A stretch of 64,000 bases of DNA from Pyrus communis. Lineage: Eukaryota; Streptophyta; Magnoliopsida; Rosales; Rosaceae. Positions 1 to 11,224 of this stretch are shown piece by piece. The notes beneath the pieces were generated by a model. It was not told the DNA's origin and searched no databases. It worked only from the letters and a program-made list of their open reading frames with translations. The DNA lies in assembly GCF_963583255.1 (NCBI RefSeq), contig NC_084809.1, forward strand, positions 11,141,997-11,205,996. The letters are read 5' to 3'. The stretch's first letter is position 1. Each line of letters begins with the position of its first letter. A program made the position numbers and the translations under genes.

Positions 1-324
1 TAATATCACCGATCCATTTTATGATAAACCACACACCTAGCAAGATGATTAAGTTGAAGACAACATCGGTAATGTTGATAGTAGACTTGCATGACCCTAC
101 AAAGTTTATCATGACATTTATTGAATGGATGTAAAAATTCCTTTGTACCTAGTGAACTTGAAGAAGAGGTTTTATAGATCTTCTCCCTGGGCATCCTCAA
201 TAATCTCAAAAATGCTTAATTTGTTTCGTTGGCAAACAAGAAAGGATAAAAATCAAATAGAATCGTGGCTGATTGTCTAGCTTTCTTTAACCTACATAGA
301 CGCGACGTAAATCAAATTGATATA

Positions 325-473
325 GGGGTGTGTTATCTACATATTCTTTTTACTTCTTATACAGTCATTATTATTTTTTGTCATTTGGTCTTCTTCTTCA
401 ATTCATCCGATCGAAGGGTTGAAAATTAAAAAGTGTGTGAGAAGTAAAAAGAAGTGTGTGAATATCACACCCC
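325..473. mobile_element. hAT-type MITE, 149 bp
   Basis: The element starts GGGGTGTG and ends CACACCCC, and the inverted similarity continues inward (TTTTTACTTCT near the left end, AGAAGTAAAAA near the right). It is flanked by a perfect 8-bp direct repeat TTGATATA (317-324 and 474-481), as expected for hAT-type insertion. It has no coding capacity. Confidence 0.8.
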
Positions 474-481
474 TTGATATA

Positions 482-1144
482 ATATGGATTTAAGTTATGA
501 ACAATTAGCTTAACAAACTACATCAACTAGCTGAATTACATTGACTTTGACTTCTAGAAGCTTTCCATTAGGCCCATTACACGTCAAATTTTGAGATGCA
601 AGATTTTCAAGTAAGGAGGCTGGATTGCAAGTTTTCCCTTCATTGACTTTGACACTAGACATTTATTCTCAGCTTTGGCCGCCAATTTTGTGCATACAAG
701 TATGCAGAACATAATTTCATGATCAATGAGTAGGTGGTTGGGGGGGGCGGGGGGGTGGAACATGTATCTAAATCACAAAATAGGGAAACAGAACAACATG
801 GAGTCCTCTACATTACTATCTAACTTCCACATTCATCAACTCACATTAATCTTTTCAAGAGCATCATCAATAGGAGTGCAAAAGTGCTTTGGATTGTGGA
901 TTTTTATTTTATTTTTTTTGCTGGAAAATTTTCTAGTGGATGAGATGTAAAATATCCATGTTGGCTAGAAAATACACATAAAAATGTAAATTTGCATAAT
1001 TTTTTTTTACACCTTTTATAGATGGACCCCACCAGGCAATTAGAGAATACTAATTGAGATTTCAATAATTACATCTCTCTCATTAGAGTGAGAGAAATTT
1101 TTCAGTGTGTCTAGAACACTGCCCTATACACAAAGTGTAATATG
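482..1144. other. Intergenic, nothing recognised
   Basis: AT-rich sequence with a G-run near 740-755. Short open frames exist here but none has a recognisable domain or a plausible splice context. Confidence 0.5.
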
Positions 1145-1404
1145 CAATTGGTTGAAAATTTGAAAAAAAAAAAAATTCAATCAATTATATTATGATACTT
1201 GGTATACCGAGTCATATTCCTGGCAAATTGAAAATTTTCTCTTAAAATAGAACACACATTTTCATTTCCAAAGACTGAGAGTGTAAGATAAGATGTAAAT
1301 ATGATTTTTATATCTCAAGTTTGCAACTCTTCATCGAAGATACTACCTTAACATTAATCATGAATGAACCCTTTAGATGCCAATAGATATTTTTATTAAC
1401 TTCT

Positions 1405-2085
1405 TATTGAGAGTACAAATCCCATATCAAGAAAAAGATCGATCTTGCATGTGCTTATAAAAGGTTGGACTATTCTCCATTGCCAATTAACCTCAAATTT
1501 CTTCATGGTTTTAGAATAGGTTGACCTAAGTGTGAAAATTAATGGTCACACGTGCTCCACATTACCCAATTTGTATTGTCCATGTATTTGGTTTGAGAAT
1601 TCACCATGTGAGAATGTGAAAGCTAAAGAGTCCCACATCATAGAAGGAGAAACCTTGACATTGATCATAAGTAAGTTGGCAATCAGTTTTATGGTTGAAC
1701 CCCTTCTTCATGGTATTTGAGCAGGTTGTCTTGCGTGTGAAGCTCACTGACTATACGTGATTCACTTCACTCGATTTGTGTTGTCCACATGTTAGGCTTA
1801 AAAATTCATCACACGTGAGGGGATATGTTAAGAGTATCAATCCTACATCAGGAAAAAGAGGATGTTGCATGTGCTTATAAGAGGTTTGGCAATTCTCATG
1901 TAACCAATTAATTTTAGGAAGTTTTAACGAAACACTCCCGGTACTGTTCACTTTTAACGAAAAACCACATTTTTACCTTTTTCTGGTACTATTCACTACA
2001 CCTTTATTTGTCATTTTTTATTAAAACTAAAGTTTTTTTTTTGAACTTTTCGTTAATTTTCCTTTAATTTTATGATAAAAGCTCA
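1405..2085 (+). mobile_element. TRIM-like module A with three LTR-like units
   Basis: This is the copy-1 representative of a small non-coding LTR element. LTR-like unit 1 (about 1405-1505) is followed by a primer-binding-site-like TGGTTTTAGAATAGG. Unit 2 (about 1615-1710) is followed by TGGTATTTGAGCAGG. Unit 3 starts near 1826 after a purine-rich GTGAGGGGA tract. The order LTR-internal-LTR-internal-LTR is repeated in modules B to E in copy 2, so it predates the duplication. A MITE interrupts unit 3. The primer-site resemblance is to the initiator-tRNA-Met type TGGTATCAGAGC. Confidence 0.7.
1917..2064. mobile_element. hAT-type MITE, 148 bp, inside TRIM module A
   Basis: It begins GGAAGTTTTAACG and ends CGTTAATTTTCCTT, giving short imperfect inverted termini. 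The 8-bp target repeat TAATTTTA is at 1909-1916 and 2065-2072. TRIM modules B to E have the uninterrupted sequence at the same place, an empty site that confirms both borders. Confidence 0.85.
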
Positions 2086-2203
2086 ATTTTTTTGACTTCT
2101 AATATCATCCTTGAAATTATTGCCATCACTAATTTTTCTTTTGTATTTATGATTTAATTATATTGTCATAATTTTGACGAGTGTGGACAAGACATTAGAA
2201 ATA

Positions 2204-3033
2204 GGGTAAATTATAAAAAACTACCTCAACTATTGGTGTCACGACACTTTCATACCTCATCTTTTAAAATTGACAATGTCATACCTCATCTTACGAATTT
2301 GTGTCAATGTTATACGTTCCGTTATCTAGGCGTGAATTTCTCAGTTAAATGTTGATGTAACTTGATCCGGGACCCATTTTTTATTAAAAAATTATTAAAA
2401 ACTAAAAAAAAAAAGCATTTAATATTTTTTAAATATTAAAATAATAAAGAAAAGTTAAAAAAAAAAAAAAAAAAAAACCAACATCAGTTCGTCCCCTTCC
2501 CCCCTTCTCTCTCTTCTTCTTCTTCTTCTTCTTTTGCAGGTTAGGTTGGGGGAGGGGGGGGGGAGGACGAATTGGGTTTCCCCTTTTTTTTTTTTTTTTT
2601 CTTCTTCTTCCTCCTCCTTCTTTCTGGGTTGCAAGGGGTTGAGTTTGTGGTGGGGGGAGGGGGGACGAACTGGGTTTGGTTTGGGTTTTTTTTTTCTCTT
2701 CTTCTTCTTCTTCCTCCTTCTTCTTCTTTCTGGGTTGCAGGAAGATGGGGAAGAGAGAGAGGGGGAGGGACGAACGGACCTGAGGTTTTTATTTTTTATT
2801 TAATTTACTTTTCTTTATTATTTAAATATTTAAAAAAATATTAAATGATTTTTTTTAGTTTTTAATAATTTTTTAATAAAAAATGGGTCCCGAATTAAGC
2901 CACGTCAGCATTTAACTAAGAAATAAACGGCCAAGCTAACAGAAGATATAACATTGGCACAAATTCTAAAGATGAGGTATGACATTGTCAATTTTAAAAG
3001 ATAAGGTATGAAAGTGTCGTTTGTACTTTATCC
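2204..3033. mobile_element. Fold-back / Mutator-like TIR element, 830 bp
   Basis: Inverted arms of roughly 300 bp face each other: the left half carries CATACCTCATCTTTTAAAA and GGGACCCATTTTTTATTAAA, and the right half carries their complements. The centre holds repeated CTTCTTCTTCCTCC and GGGTTGCAGG motifs. The flanks TTAGAAATA (2195-2203) and TAAAAAATA (3034-3042) match 7 of 9, consistent with a 9-bp Mutator-type target duplication. Copy 2 has an empty site near 48563-48572. Open frames in the centre are phenylalanine or leucine runs produced by the T-rich tracts and are not credible genes. Confidence 0.8.
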
Positions 3034-3254
3034 TAAAAAATATGAAAACGTCTTATCCATTAGATAATGAAGCCAAAAATCTTTCTAAATCTGTATAATT
3101 GCCAAAGCTTCTGGTCTCTTGTTATTATTCAATCAACTTTCCTTGTCTACTTATCCCTGGGATTATTTCCACTTGCTAAAGATTTGATCCCCTTTCAATG
3201 ATTTTCTATTAAATTGATAATAATTCAAAGTAAAACAGAAACACATATACTTCA

Positions 3255-4985
3255 ATGGCAGCTTTGAGGTTAAGAATTTCTATCCTGGTTTTCTGTGCTT
3301 GCCTGGTTATTCAGTGCAGCTGCTATGGCCATTCTGTGCTTCAGAAAAAGCATGCTGCCCTTTTCATCTTTGGTGATTCACTCTATGATCCTGGAAATAA
3401 TAACTACATAAACACCACCACTGATTTCCAGGCCAATTGGTTCCCATATGGTGAGAACTTCTTCAAGTATCCAACTGGCAGATTTTGCGATGGACGTTTA
3501 ATCCCAGATTTTCTTGGTAAGAATCTTAATGATGCTGTCAATAATTTTTGTTGTTCAATTTTTTCAATACCCCTTCAAACACATTTCCTGCTAACAATTA
3601 TACCAGCATATTTAGTACATTTGCATTGATGTTGCAGCTCAGTATGCCAAGTTACCAATTATACCAGCATATTTACAACCTGGGTTGAACAGCTATACTA
3701 ATGGGGTGAACTTTGCTTCTGGCGGAGCTGGTGCTCTAGTTGAAAGTCATCAGGGACTTGTATGTGCTCTACCTTATTAAATGTTTTCCATTATTATTGG
3801 GAGTTTTCGTTTTTCCAATGAAAAGAGGATTAGGCGATAATAGCTAATAGGAGTAGAATGATGGGACACAAAGCGTCCACCCTCAGTCCTGAAGCCGAAG
3901 GGTCTTGCACTTTCTGAGAGCACAGCGCCTATCCTCTGAGAGTTTTTTGCTACAGTTGCAGCTTTCGATTATTGATTTTCCGTGTGCGAAAGAAATTCGG
4001 GTGGACATTTATCCATTTGGCATGACTTAATTTTGTTTTCCTTATTCTTTCCAGGTGATAGACCTTAAAACTCAAATAAGTCAATTCAGGATGGTGGAGA
4101 AGCAGTTGAGGCTCAAACTAGGTGATGCAGAAGCCTACACAGTGCTTTCCGAAGCTGTTTACATAATTAGCATTGGAGGCAATGACTATTTGTCTCCATT
4201 AGCATCCAATTTTAGCAATGAACAATACGTTGGCTTGGTTATTGGCAACCTGACAATTTGGATCAAAGTAACATTTCAATGCTTAGTTTCTTCTTTTTCT
4301 GATGATTTGGGACAGCTCGTGCCCTTTTCTATCGATTACGAATTCAGAAAAATATTTGGATGAATGACTTCGTATACATTTTGTCAGGAAATATACAAGA
4401 AAGGAGGAAGGAAATTTGGATTTTCAACCTTGCCGCCTCTCAATGAAATGCCGAGCCTGAGAGTACATAAACCAGGGGACACAAGCCCCTCAGCGGAAGA
4501 AGTTATACCACTAGTGAAACTACACAATAAAGCACTTGGAAAACTCCTCCTAAAGCTGAAGAGAGAGCTCCAAGGATTCAAATACTCAACCATTGATCTC
4601 CATACATACCTAAAACAATTCATAAATCGTCCATCAAAATATGGTATATATAGCTACCTACTGTACTGTACCTTCTTTTAGCTTTAGTTTCTCTTATTTG
4701 GTTTTATTTATTTATTTATTTATTTATTTCATAAGTTATGTCTTTTCTAATTTTGTTATTATTTTGTTGTAAGGCTTCAGTGAAGGAAAGACGGCATGTT
4801 GTGGCTCTGGTCCATATGGAGCAATTTATTCTTGTGGAGGGAAGAGAGGAGTGATTAAGTATCAGTTATGTGACAACGTTACTGAATATGTATTTTTCGA
4901 CTCTTTCCATCCAACCGAAAAGGTTTACCGGAAACTGTCCAAGTTATGGTGGAGGCGTAACTTGAAGAAGCTATTTGAAGTTTAA
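3255..4985 (+). CDS. GDSL esterase/lipase (GLIP5-like), copy 1
   Basis: This gene encodes a secreted serine esterase/lipase of the plant SGNH (GDSL) family, which hydrolyses ester or lipid substrates in the extracellular space. Exons are 3255-3516, 3638-3759, 4055-4267, 4388-4643 and 4774-4985, all with GT-AG introns and matching phases, giving 354 codons with no internal stop. Residues 1-24 form a hydrophobic signal peptide. The catalytic blocks are all present: Ser42 in FGDS, the block-II glycine in NFASGGAGA (112-120), Asn171 in GGND, and Asp327 and His330 in DSFHPTE. The length is near the family norm of about 350-370. It differs from copy 2 at about two dozen residues. Compared with copy 2, intron 3 is about 37 bp shorter and the 3' flank has been replaced by a large insertion starting 5 bases after the stop codon, so its polyadenylation region must differ. 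The resemblance to Arabidopsis GLIP5 is from memory. The physiological substrate is unknown. Confidence 0.9.
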
Positions 4986-5030
4986 CAAAACTAGCTAGTA
5001 ATGCATGCGCGTTGCTGCGGGATTACAAAT

Positions 5031-5690
5031 TGCATAAATAATTATGTATCATTTTCTTCAAACAGTTTCTCTAATTATGAGTTTTATTAAGCAGGAAATA
5101 AGACTATATTCTTGTCACAGAATTAGCATTTTCAATGCATGAAAGCAAGTGGTAATTATTAAAATGAATATGTTAACATATAGCATAAATTCTAATAACC
5201 TGAATAATAGTATTTTAATTGCATCAACAATCAGAAACACAATTGTAAATATAAAGTTGGGTGATTTGATGGTTACAAACAATGTAAATCACCTAAACAT
5301 AGAGAAATAAAAAGTAGATGAAAATTAAGGATTGACTTGAGCTTGGAGTTCACAAAATGCTTTTAAGGGTAGTAAATGTTCGTAGGATCGAGTTCCTTGT
5401 AATGAGATATTCTTCTCTGAACAAACTGCATGAATAAAATTCTATCTTTCAACCACCCCTAATTTAAAATAATTAAGCTAAGAAAATACACAATAAGCAC
5501 TGCACAATCACAGTAATAACAATTTTCTAATAGCATTACATTTATCGATTACTTTGCACAGGAATTTCAAAAATGGATAACTAAGCTGTAATTTAAGATC
5601 TTTTAAAATTGCAATTTTATAACTCACTAAACCCAAATTACAAACTATGCAATCAATCTCAATACCCTCCTTATTACACATGGAAAGTTA
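5031..5690. other. No gene seen
   Basis: AT-rich DNA inside the candidate Helitron. No domain, repeat or RNA gene was recognised. Confidence 0.5.
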
Positions 5691-5699
5691 AAAAACAAT

Positions 5700-5905
5700 A
5701 TAGTTTCTTTGAGATTTGTAAGTGGAAGTACCTCATTCAAAGCCTTTAGGAAGCACTGCAACATCTTTTGGAACCCTTGCCTCATTTTGGTCTGGAGTGC
5801 ATAATGCGCAAACAGTTTAAGCATTTCCCAGCACCACAGAGCATCATATTTCCTATTATTAATCCACAAAGCCTCCTCTAGCTTTGAAATAGCAGCTGGG
5901 CAAAC
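5700..5905 (-). pseudogene. TOM20 fragment (mitochondrial import receptor)
   Basis: Minus-strand translation gives AISKLEEALWINNRKYDALW, then in a shifted frame LGNA, then TPDQNEARV. These are in the order found in the TPR region of plant TOM20, the outer-membrane receptor for mitochondrial precursor proteins. At least two frameshifts separate the blocks, and the N-terminal part and the transmembrane C-terminus are missing. It is a single captured exon-sized piece with no intact start. Its orientation is the same as the other captured fragments in this 14-kb block. Confidence 0.7.
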
Positions 5906-6410
5906 AAACACAAATCTACATTTATAAATTCAAACTCCCAAATAACTAAATGGAAGAAGTCCCAAATTTATACTTTCAACTACCAGATAAAACATGGAGA
6001 ATTCCTATGTCTAAAATAATTAATCCAAAAAAGAAAGGCTTTTTATACTAGCACCCCACAAAATGTTGAATGTACCCCACATTAAAATTTAATATTAAAT
6101 GACTTATTTACCCTACTATGCAATGACAATTTTGACCTTATTAGGTTTAAAAAATAAATAACAATTTCTAAATGCATCCCAAATCACTTTTCGCGTATTA
6201 TTTATCTTCTGAATAATCAAAGCTCTCCCATCCTCCATTGTTGAACAAAACTCTAACCAATGAAACTACAAACATGTTGATTGAGAAAAATTGTTTTTGA
6301 CGAATGGAACACGAAATCAATGTTTCAAAAACTTCACATGAGGTAAGACTTCATATTTTTCATTCTTTTAGTGATTTCGATGACATCGTTAATTATTTAA
6401 TCTTGCGTTT
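5906..6410. other. Flank of a possible older TIR element
   Basis: No gene. At 6044-6070 a 27-bp stretch (TATACTAGCACCCCACAA...) matches, inverted, 15791-15817 at about 23 positions, suggesting the ends of an older element into which the CACTA element later jumped. Confidence 0.35.
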
Positions 6411-6419
6411 CGCTAGTAC

Positions 6420-6650
6420 AAAAAACACTTTGCGAGACGCAGGTCCTTTGTCACGCAAAGTCAAAAAAACGTCACGCAAAAATTTTCCCAATGAACCTTC
6501 GTCGCGCACCAACCGTTGCGCCAAGGCAATGATAGTAGGGTTTGCGCGACGAAGAAATGACATGCGTGGTTTTGCGTGACGTGTAACCTGCGTCGCGCAA
6601 AACCACTTTGCGCGACGCATGTCACTTCTTCCTCGCGCAAAACCCTTTTT
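6420..6650. repeat. CACTA subterminal repeat cluster, left end
   Basis: Several copies of TTTGCGCGACG or its complement CGTCGCGCAAA, for example near 6540 and 6590-6620. In CACTA elements such subterminal repeats bind the element-encoded transposase. Confidence 0.7.
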
Positions 6651-6801
6651 TTTTTTTTTTTTGACAAAAATATTTTTTATTTAATTTTTAATAAATATTG
6701 TATTTAAATTCTAAACAATAATTAATAAATGAAGAAAAAGTATTTAATTATAAAATATGTGAAAATGTACATACAAGATGTTCGAACAAAAAAGAACAAA
6801 C

Positions 6802-6996
6802 TTACACAAGTAGTCTTCTAGGTTTGATACATAAGGCTACTTGGTATCGGTTGGGCGAAGTGGTTGGGAGGTCGAAGGTAAGATCAGGTGCTGGCATCGG
6901 GATTTGGAGGCCGAACATCTGTAAGGCCCATACAATCATACTCATCTGCTCGCCTTGGGTCGTAAGCTGACCTTTCAGTGTTGTCACTTCCTGCAC
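6802..6996 (-). pseudogene. En/Spm-type plant transposase C-terminal remnant
   Basis: The minus-strand frame reads VTTLKGQLTTQGEQMSMIVW and continues ALQMFGLQIP. This matches my memory of the coiled C-terminal tail of plant Ptta/En/Spm transposase proteins (repeated QM residues, then a short GLQIP-like end). The rest of the transposase is not present nearby. It supports CACTA identity and a minus-strand orientation for the element. A database search with the 64 residues would settle it. Confidence 0.55.
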
Positions 6997-7648
6997 ATTG
7001 GGAATCTGTGATAAATTTTAAAGATTATCTGAATCACTATTTATAACAACTAAAACATGTTTCAGGATGCCTAGTAAACACTCTAGTAAGCAAACATTGT
7101 AATCAATCAATGGTACCAAAACTTCATTAGACTAATTGATATGATCAAAGTACTGTACAAAAACAGTTTACTTTGTACTAGCCATTCAACCAGACACATG
7201 ACCATAGAGACTAACTAGTAAACAAGTAGAAAGGTAACAGAAGCAACTGATGCATTCGTACGATTTATGACAATTGATGGCATGTAATTTATCAATCACT
7301 TTACCATGACAGTGACTTGACTTGACTTTGAGTAACATCACAATTCGTGTAAAAGTAAAATAGACTCACAAAAATCATGGACATAATGTTGAAACCCCAA
7401 AGGCGGGTCCTACTCATATCATATATATCTATATGACCTAGCCTAATAAAGGGAGGTAGAGAGACTGGAGACCCTTTTCCAGGTCTTCTGCGACTTGTAG
7501 ATGGTCACCTCCAATCGCCAATAAGTTATGTATACCTTTCTTTCTATATTTGTATAACTATAAGTATAAGGGAAAGGTAGTTGTGATAGAACTCAGGAGC
7601 CCTCTAGCAAACATGTTCATTTTGTTATTTTTGGTGTGAGATTAGAAG

Positions 7649-8450
7649 TGTAAACATGAATTTTCCTGAAACAAGAATACGTGTACAAAATAATATTTTG
7701 TATTTAATGATTTTGGGGTTACAATCTCTTCTACAAATTTAGCCTCTGATTCTATCTTCGTAAGGTGTAGGTTTATGGATGAGCTGTTGATCCGAAGAGT
7801 CGTCGGGGCTTGATCTAGGGATGAACAGTTGATGAATAGATCTTCAAGGGCCGTTGGGCTTGATCTTAAAAAACGGGTGTATGAGTTTGTTGATTTTTTG
7901 TTAATCCGAAGGGTCGTTGGGGCTTGATCTTAGGATGAACAGGTGATGAACGATGAACACTTTCTTGGGGGCTTGATCTCGAAGGTTGAGGGAAGTTTCT
8001 TCAAGGGCTGTCGGGGCTTGATCTTGAAGGAGGATTTGACGAAGAACGAAGAGGGTTTTACTAATCCTTCGGGATTTGCTTGAGAGCTTTAGGATTTCAA
8101 AACTTCAAGGTTTTGGTGTGATGTAAAATTCCCCCCTTTTTCCCTTGATGGAGAAGGTTATTTATAGGCCAAGAGAATGAATCACCACCACCCATTTTTT
8201 TTGGTGAAATGAGTGGATGTTGTAGGTGAAATAAGTGTGTGTGAGGTTGGTGAAGTAAGTGGAAGTTGTAGGTGAAATAAGTGTGTGATGTAGGTGAAAC
8301 GAATAAAGGTTGTAATTTTAATACATTGGTCAACATTTATTTCACTGAAATTTCAATGTCTACAAGAAGATACAGAACACATTAGACAGTTTGAATTTGG
8401 AATGCGCAATAGAGGTGTAAACGCAAAATTTCAAAATTTACGTGTCTACA
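7649..8450 (-). mobile_element. Solo LTR, 802 bp
   Basis: The unit runs from TGTAAACATG to GTGTCTACA, with flanks AGAAG (7644-7648) and AGAGG (8451-8455) that match 4 of 5. A minus-strand TATA-like CTATAAATAA near 8165 suggests transcription on the minus strand. Internally the phrase GGGGCTTGATCT recurs about five times (roughly 7810-8020). No internal domain accompanies it, so it is a recombined solo LTR nested in the CACTA element. Confidence 0.65.
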
Positions 8451-8455
8451 AGAGG

Positions 8456-8995
8456 GTTTAGGGTTCATGGCTAGTCCTTTACTGCAACTGATTGCCCCCA
8501 GGCCTATTCTTTTCAACTACTAGAACATCATTGATTTCAGAAAACACTACCTTTTTCTTCCTGCTTGATTTTTAGATTTTATTTCTTAGAACATAACTAT
8601 GGCATTAGGAGCATGGTTGAAGAGTAAACTTAATTGCCCCGTTCTCCGGTCCATGGATTTTATTTTTTAGATTTTACAGCCATTAAGGACCAGGTTTCCA
8701 ATTTAAAGAACGAAGTACATGCAGACCAGTTGACTGGGAAAAGATGACCTTTATTTCTCAAAGGTCAGAAAGCTCTGAATTCTATACACTCCTAGCGACA
8801 TGCAGGAATCCCGGCTTTCGGGCTACATAGTGAAAATGTAAATTGGACAAACTAGGAATCAGCTGACTTCTTGGTAGTGCCAAGAAGATGCAATTTCCTT
8901 TCCTAGACAAAAACAAAGGATTTGGAACGTCTAGACACAGAGTATTAACAAAAAGTATAAATACACTACTTATTTAAAAGTTGAAGGTTTCTGTG
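8456..8995. other. No gene seen
   Basis: Unassigned sequence between the nested solo LTR and the captured ACLA exons. Nothing recognised. Confidence 0.5.
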
Positions 8996-8998
8996 TGT

Positions 8999-10233
8999 AC
9001 CTTTCATCTAGCCCGTGAATAAATTTCTCTGTAGGACGCATAACTCTTCCAAAAGGCATTGGAAATTCAATACTGCCCCACCTGAAACATAATAATAATA
9101 ATGTAAGGTGGTATTGAAAGTAGTATGCTAAAACACTAGTAAATAGCTTGGCATATACATAACAAAACAGAGAAGGTAAAACCAACTGAAGTGAATGAAA
9201 TTTACTTTTTGAAGTTCTTGAAAGCAGCAGTGTCATCCAGCTCGCCTCTCATATCCAAAGGATATGGCTTTCCATCAACCAATGCAAAAGGATTCATCTC
9301 CAGAAAAGTGAAGTCCAAATCTAGAATAGAATGATAATTAGCAAAATTGTTCTCACTTCTTACCAATCTAGTATGAAATGGAACGGTCCAAACTTTTTAA
9401 CACACCTTGAAATAGGGCAAACACGGCTTTGATAAAGTCCTCAAGTTCTGCTTTGACCTATATTCAAGAATAATACTTGTCAATGATTTCCAGATTAAAC
9501 TAAAACGAAACATGAACTCAAGAGAGATAGCATATGATTGACGCAAGCAAAATCGAGTACATTATTTCTTTTTTTCTGGTCAGAAGTAAAGTATACAGAA
9601 ATGATACTGAAATACCATATCAATAAAAGACTTACCTCCAAGGGAAGGGTTGCAACAAGTGGAGTAGAAACTTCTGATGTAAAAGCAACTCCAGTAGGGA
9701 CAAATATGGTCTTAACTTGCGTAAAGTATATTTTTTTATAAATATGGAGCGTTAAGGTAGACAAATAGAGCTCATAGAAGATGCACTTCTAGGAATTTTT
9801 ATCTTTTTATTGAAAATAACAAAGAATAGCGTTTGAATAAGAATTTGGTAACACATTGACATCCAAAAATACCTTATCCCAGTTCTCCTCAATATCACTT
9901 CCTCCACACTCGGAGAAGCTTATGCTGTTTCCAAGTAGGTCTGGGACAATATTAAGGTAAAACTCTTCATTGTGGGGGAATGAAGGGTTCAACAATGAAT
10001 GTTGTTATGGGTCCTTTGCAGCCACCCATCTCAACCTGTAACGCCAAAAGAACGAAACACGTAAGCCAAATTCTCGATTCTTATGAAGATCAATATCATC
10101 AAATACAAAACACACATAAGGAACTTATGTATTGACGAAACAATGTGAAGATCAAATACCTCTTTGCCCAGGCGCTCCTTCACAAAGTCAAAAACTTGAG
10201 CAAAATCAAGATTCAAGGCAACACCGTCAAAAT
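8999..10233 (-). pseudogene. ATP-citrate synthase alpha chain (ACLA) fragment
   Basis: Minus-strand exon pieces lie in the right order for the plant ACLA subunit, which with ACLB makes cytosolic acetyl-CoA from citrate. They are near 10147-10233 (LDFAQVFDFVKERLGKE), 9872-10036 (VEMGGCKGP, then [18 protein letters not shown]), 9639-9712 (TIFVPTGVAFTSEV), 9412-9460 (ELEDFIKAVFALFQ), about 9205-9322 ([20 protein letters not shown]) and 8999-9080 ([17 protein letters not shown]). This covers about residues 80-245 of a protein of about 423. GT-AG borders remain at most junctions, so capture was from genomic DNA and not from mRNA. A run of five C (minus strand, near 9980) shifts the frame before EEFYLN. 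The start and the C-terminal half are absent. It lies inside the CACTA element. Confidence 0.85.
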
Positions 10234-10520
10234 CTTAATATTCGATTTAACACTAAAAACCTAATATTCGATTTAACAGTAAAACCCCCAATTTCTAATT
10301 TAATTTTCCAAATTGAATGTTTTCCACTCACATACATCTATCTATCTCAAAGATCCACTCACATACATCTATCTCAAAGATCCAAACAACCACGGAGAGC
10401 AAACATTCTAACCAAACCTCTAAAACTGTATAAAATAATGGACGGAAAATCTGTAAATAGAGCAGAACCAATTTGAACAGAAAATTAAACACAGAGAAGT
10501 GAGAGTGTGAGACTAACCCT

Positions 10521-10757
10521 TTGCTGTCGAGACTCGAAACGGCGAGACCGGGGAGGATGATGATGCAGATAAATGGGCATGAACAAGGGGAGAGACCAAG
10601 TGAGAGAAAGGGAAGAGAGATTGATGGGCATGAACAAGGGGAGGATGATGATGCAGATGAAGATGCTAACGGAGAGACCGAGGAGGAAATGCAGTCAGTA
10701 GACGAAGGTGGAGAGTTTGAGTTGCACTCCCATTTTCTCCAAATTTGGGAAAATTAA
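10521..10757 (+). repeat. Short internal direct repeats, GATGGGCATGAACAAGGGGA
   Basis: The phrase GGGCATGAACAAGGGGAG occurs twice (about 10575 and 10625), producing a small repetitive open frame. No protein family was recognised, and the frame is probably not a gene. Confidence 0.5.
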
Positions 10758-10794
10758 AAAAAAAAGCCTAATTTTCACAAAACTACCGCCAAAA

Positions 10795-10995
10795 TTTTAA
10801 CACATTGCGCAACATATGTATACATTACAACGTTGCACAAAACCACTTTGCGCGACATAAGTGCACCTTCGTCGCGCAAAGCTGTTTTGCGCAACAGCAG
10901 TCTTCGTCGTGCAAACAGTCTTTGGGTAACGCTTTGGTGGTGCATCGCGCAAAGTGTGCTTGCGCAAGGACCCAATTGTGACGTTGCGCAAGTTA
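10795..10995. repeat. CACTA-type GC-rich repeat cluster with hairpin
   Basis: CTTTGCGCGAC (10845-10855) and GTCGCGCAAAG (10870-10880) are perfect inverted arms of 11 bp around a 14-base spacer containing GTGCAC. Nearly the same 30-base arrangement recurs at about 15024-15061. Further copies lie near 10898-10912 and 10950-10975. Confidence 0.7.
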
Positions 10996-11224
10996 CATTT
11001 TTTAAAAAAGAAATTTATATAAAATGTGACTTTACTTCTTTCAAATTCATTTTTTTTACATAAAACACAATAAAATATTTTTCCAACAAAAACCCGATCT
11101 AAACTACAATAATAAATTTAAAGCTACTTAATAAATATATATATATACACACACACACCATTCAATTTCTTGAGTGTTATAACAAAATAAATAAATTTAA
11201 AGCTACTTAATAAATATATGTTAT

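Larger units (their letters stand above)
1145..4985 (+). repeat. Segmental duplication copy 1 (U1 plus GDSL1)
   Basis: From about 1145 the sequence matches the region starting near 21499 and then, once large insertions in copy 2 are skipped, runs in parallel through the GDSL gene to its stop codon. Within this copy, insertions at 1917-2064 and 2204-3033 are absent from copy 2. The homologous downstream segment D1 is displaced to 18991-21402 by a 14-kb insertion right after the stop codon. Confidence 0.85.

Noticed and set aside
6..209. 67-codon minus-strand frame at the left edge
   Set aside because: No domain recognised and it is cut by the window edge. An alternative frame gives a hydrophobic stretch, but there is no supporting splice or start context.
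2534..2844. Two overlapping frames rich in Phe and Leu
   Set aside because: They come from T-rich tracts in the centre of the fold-back element.
4384..4623. Minus-strand frame in GDSL exon 4 (also 49964-50173)
   Set aside because: Antisense shadow of a conserved exon; present in both copies only because the exon is.
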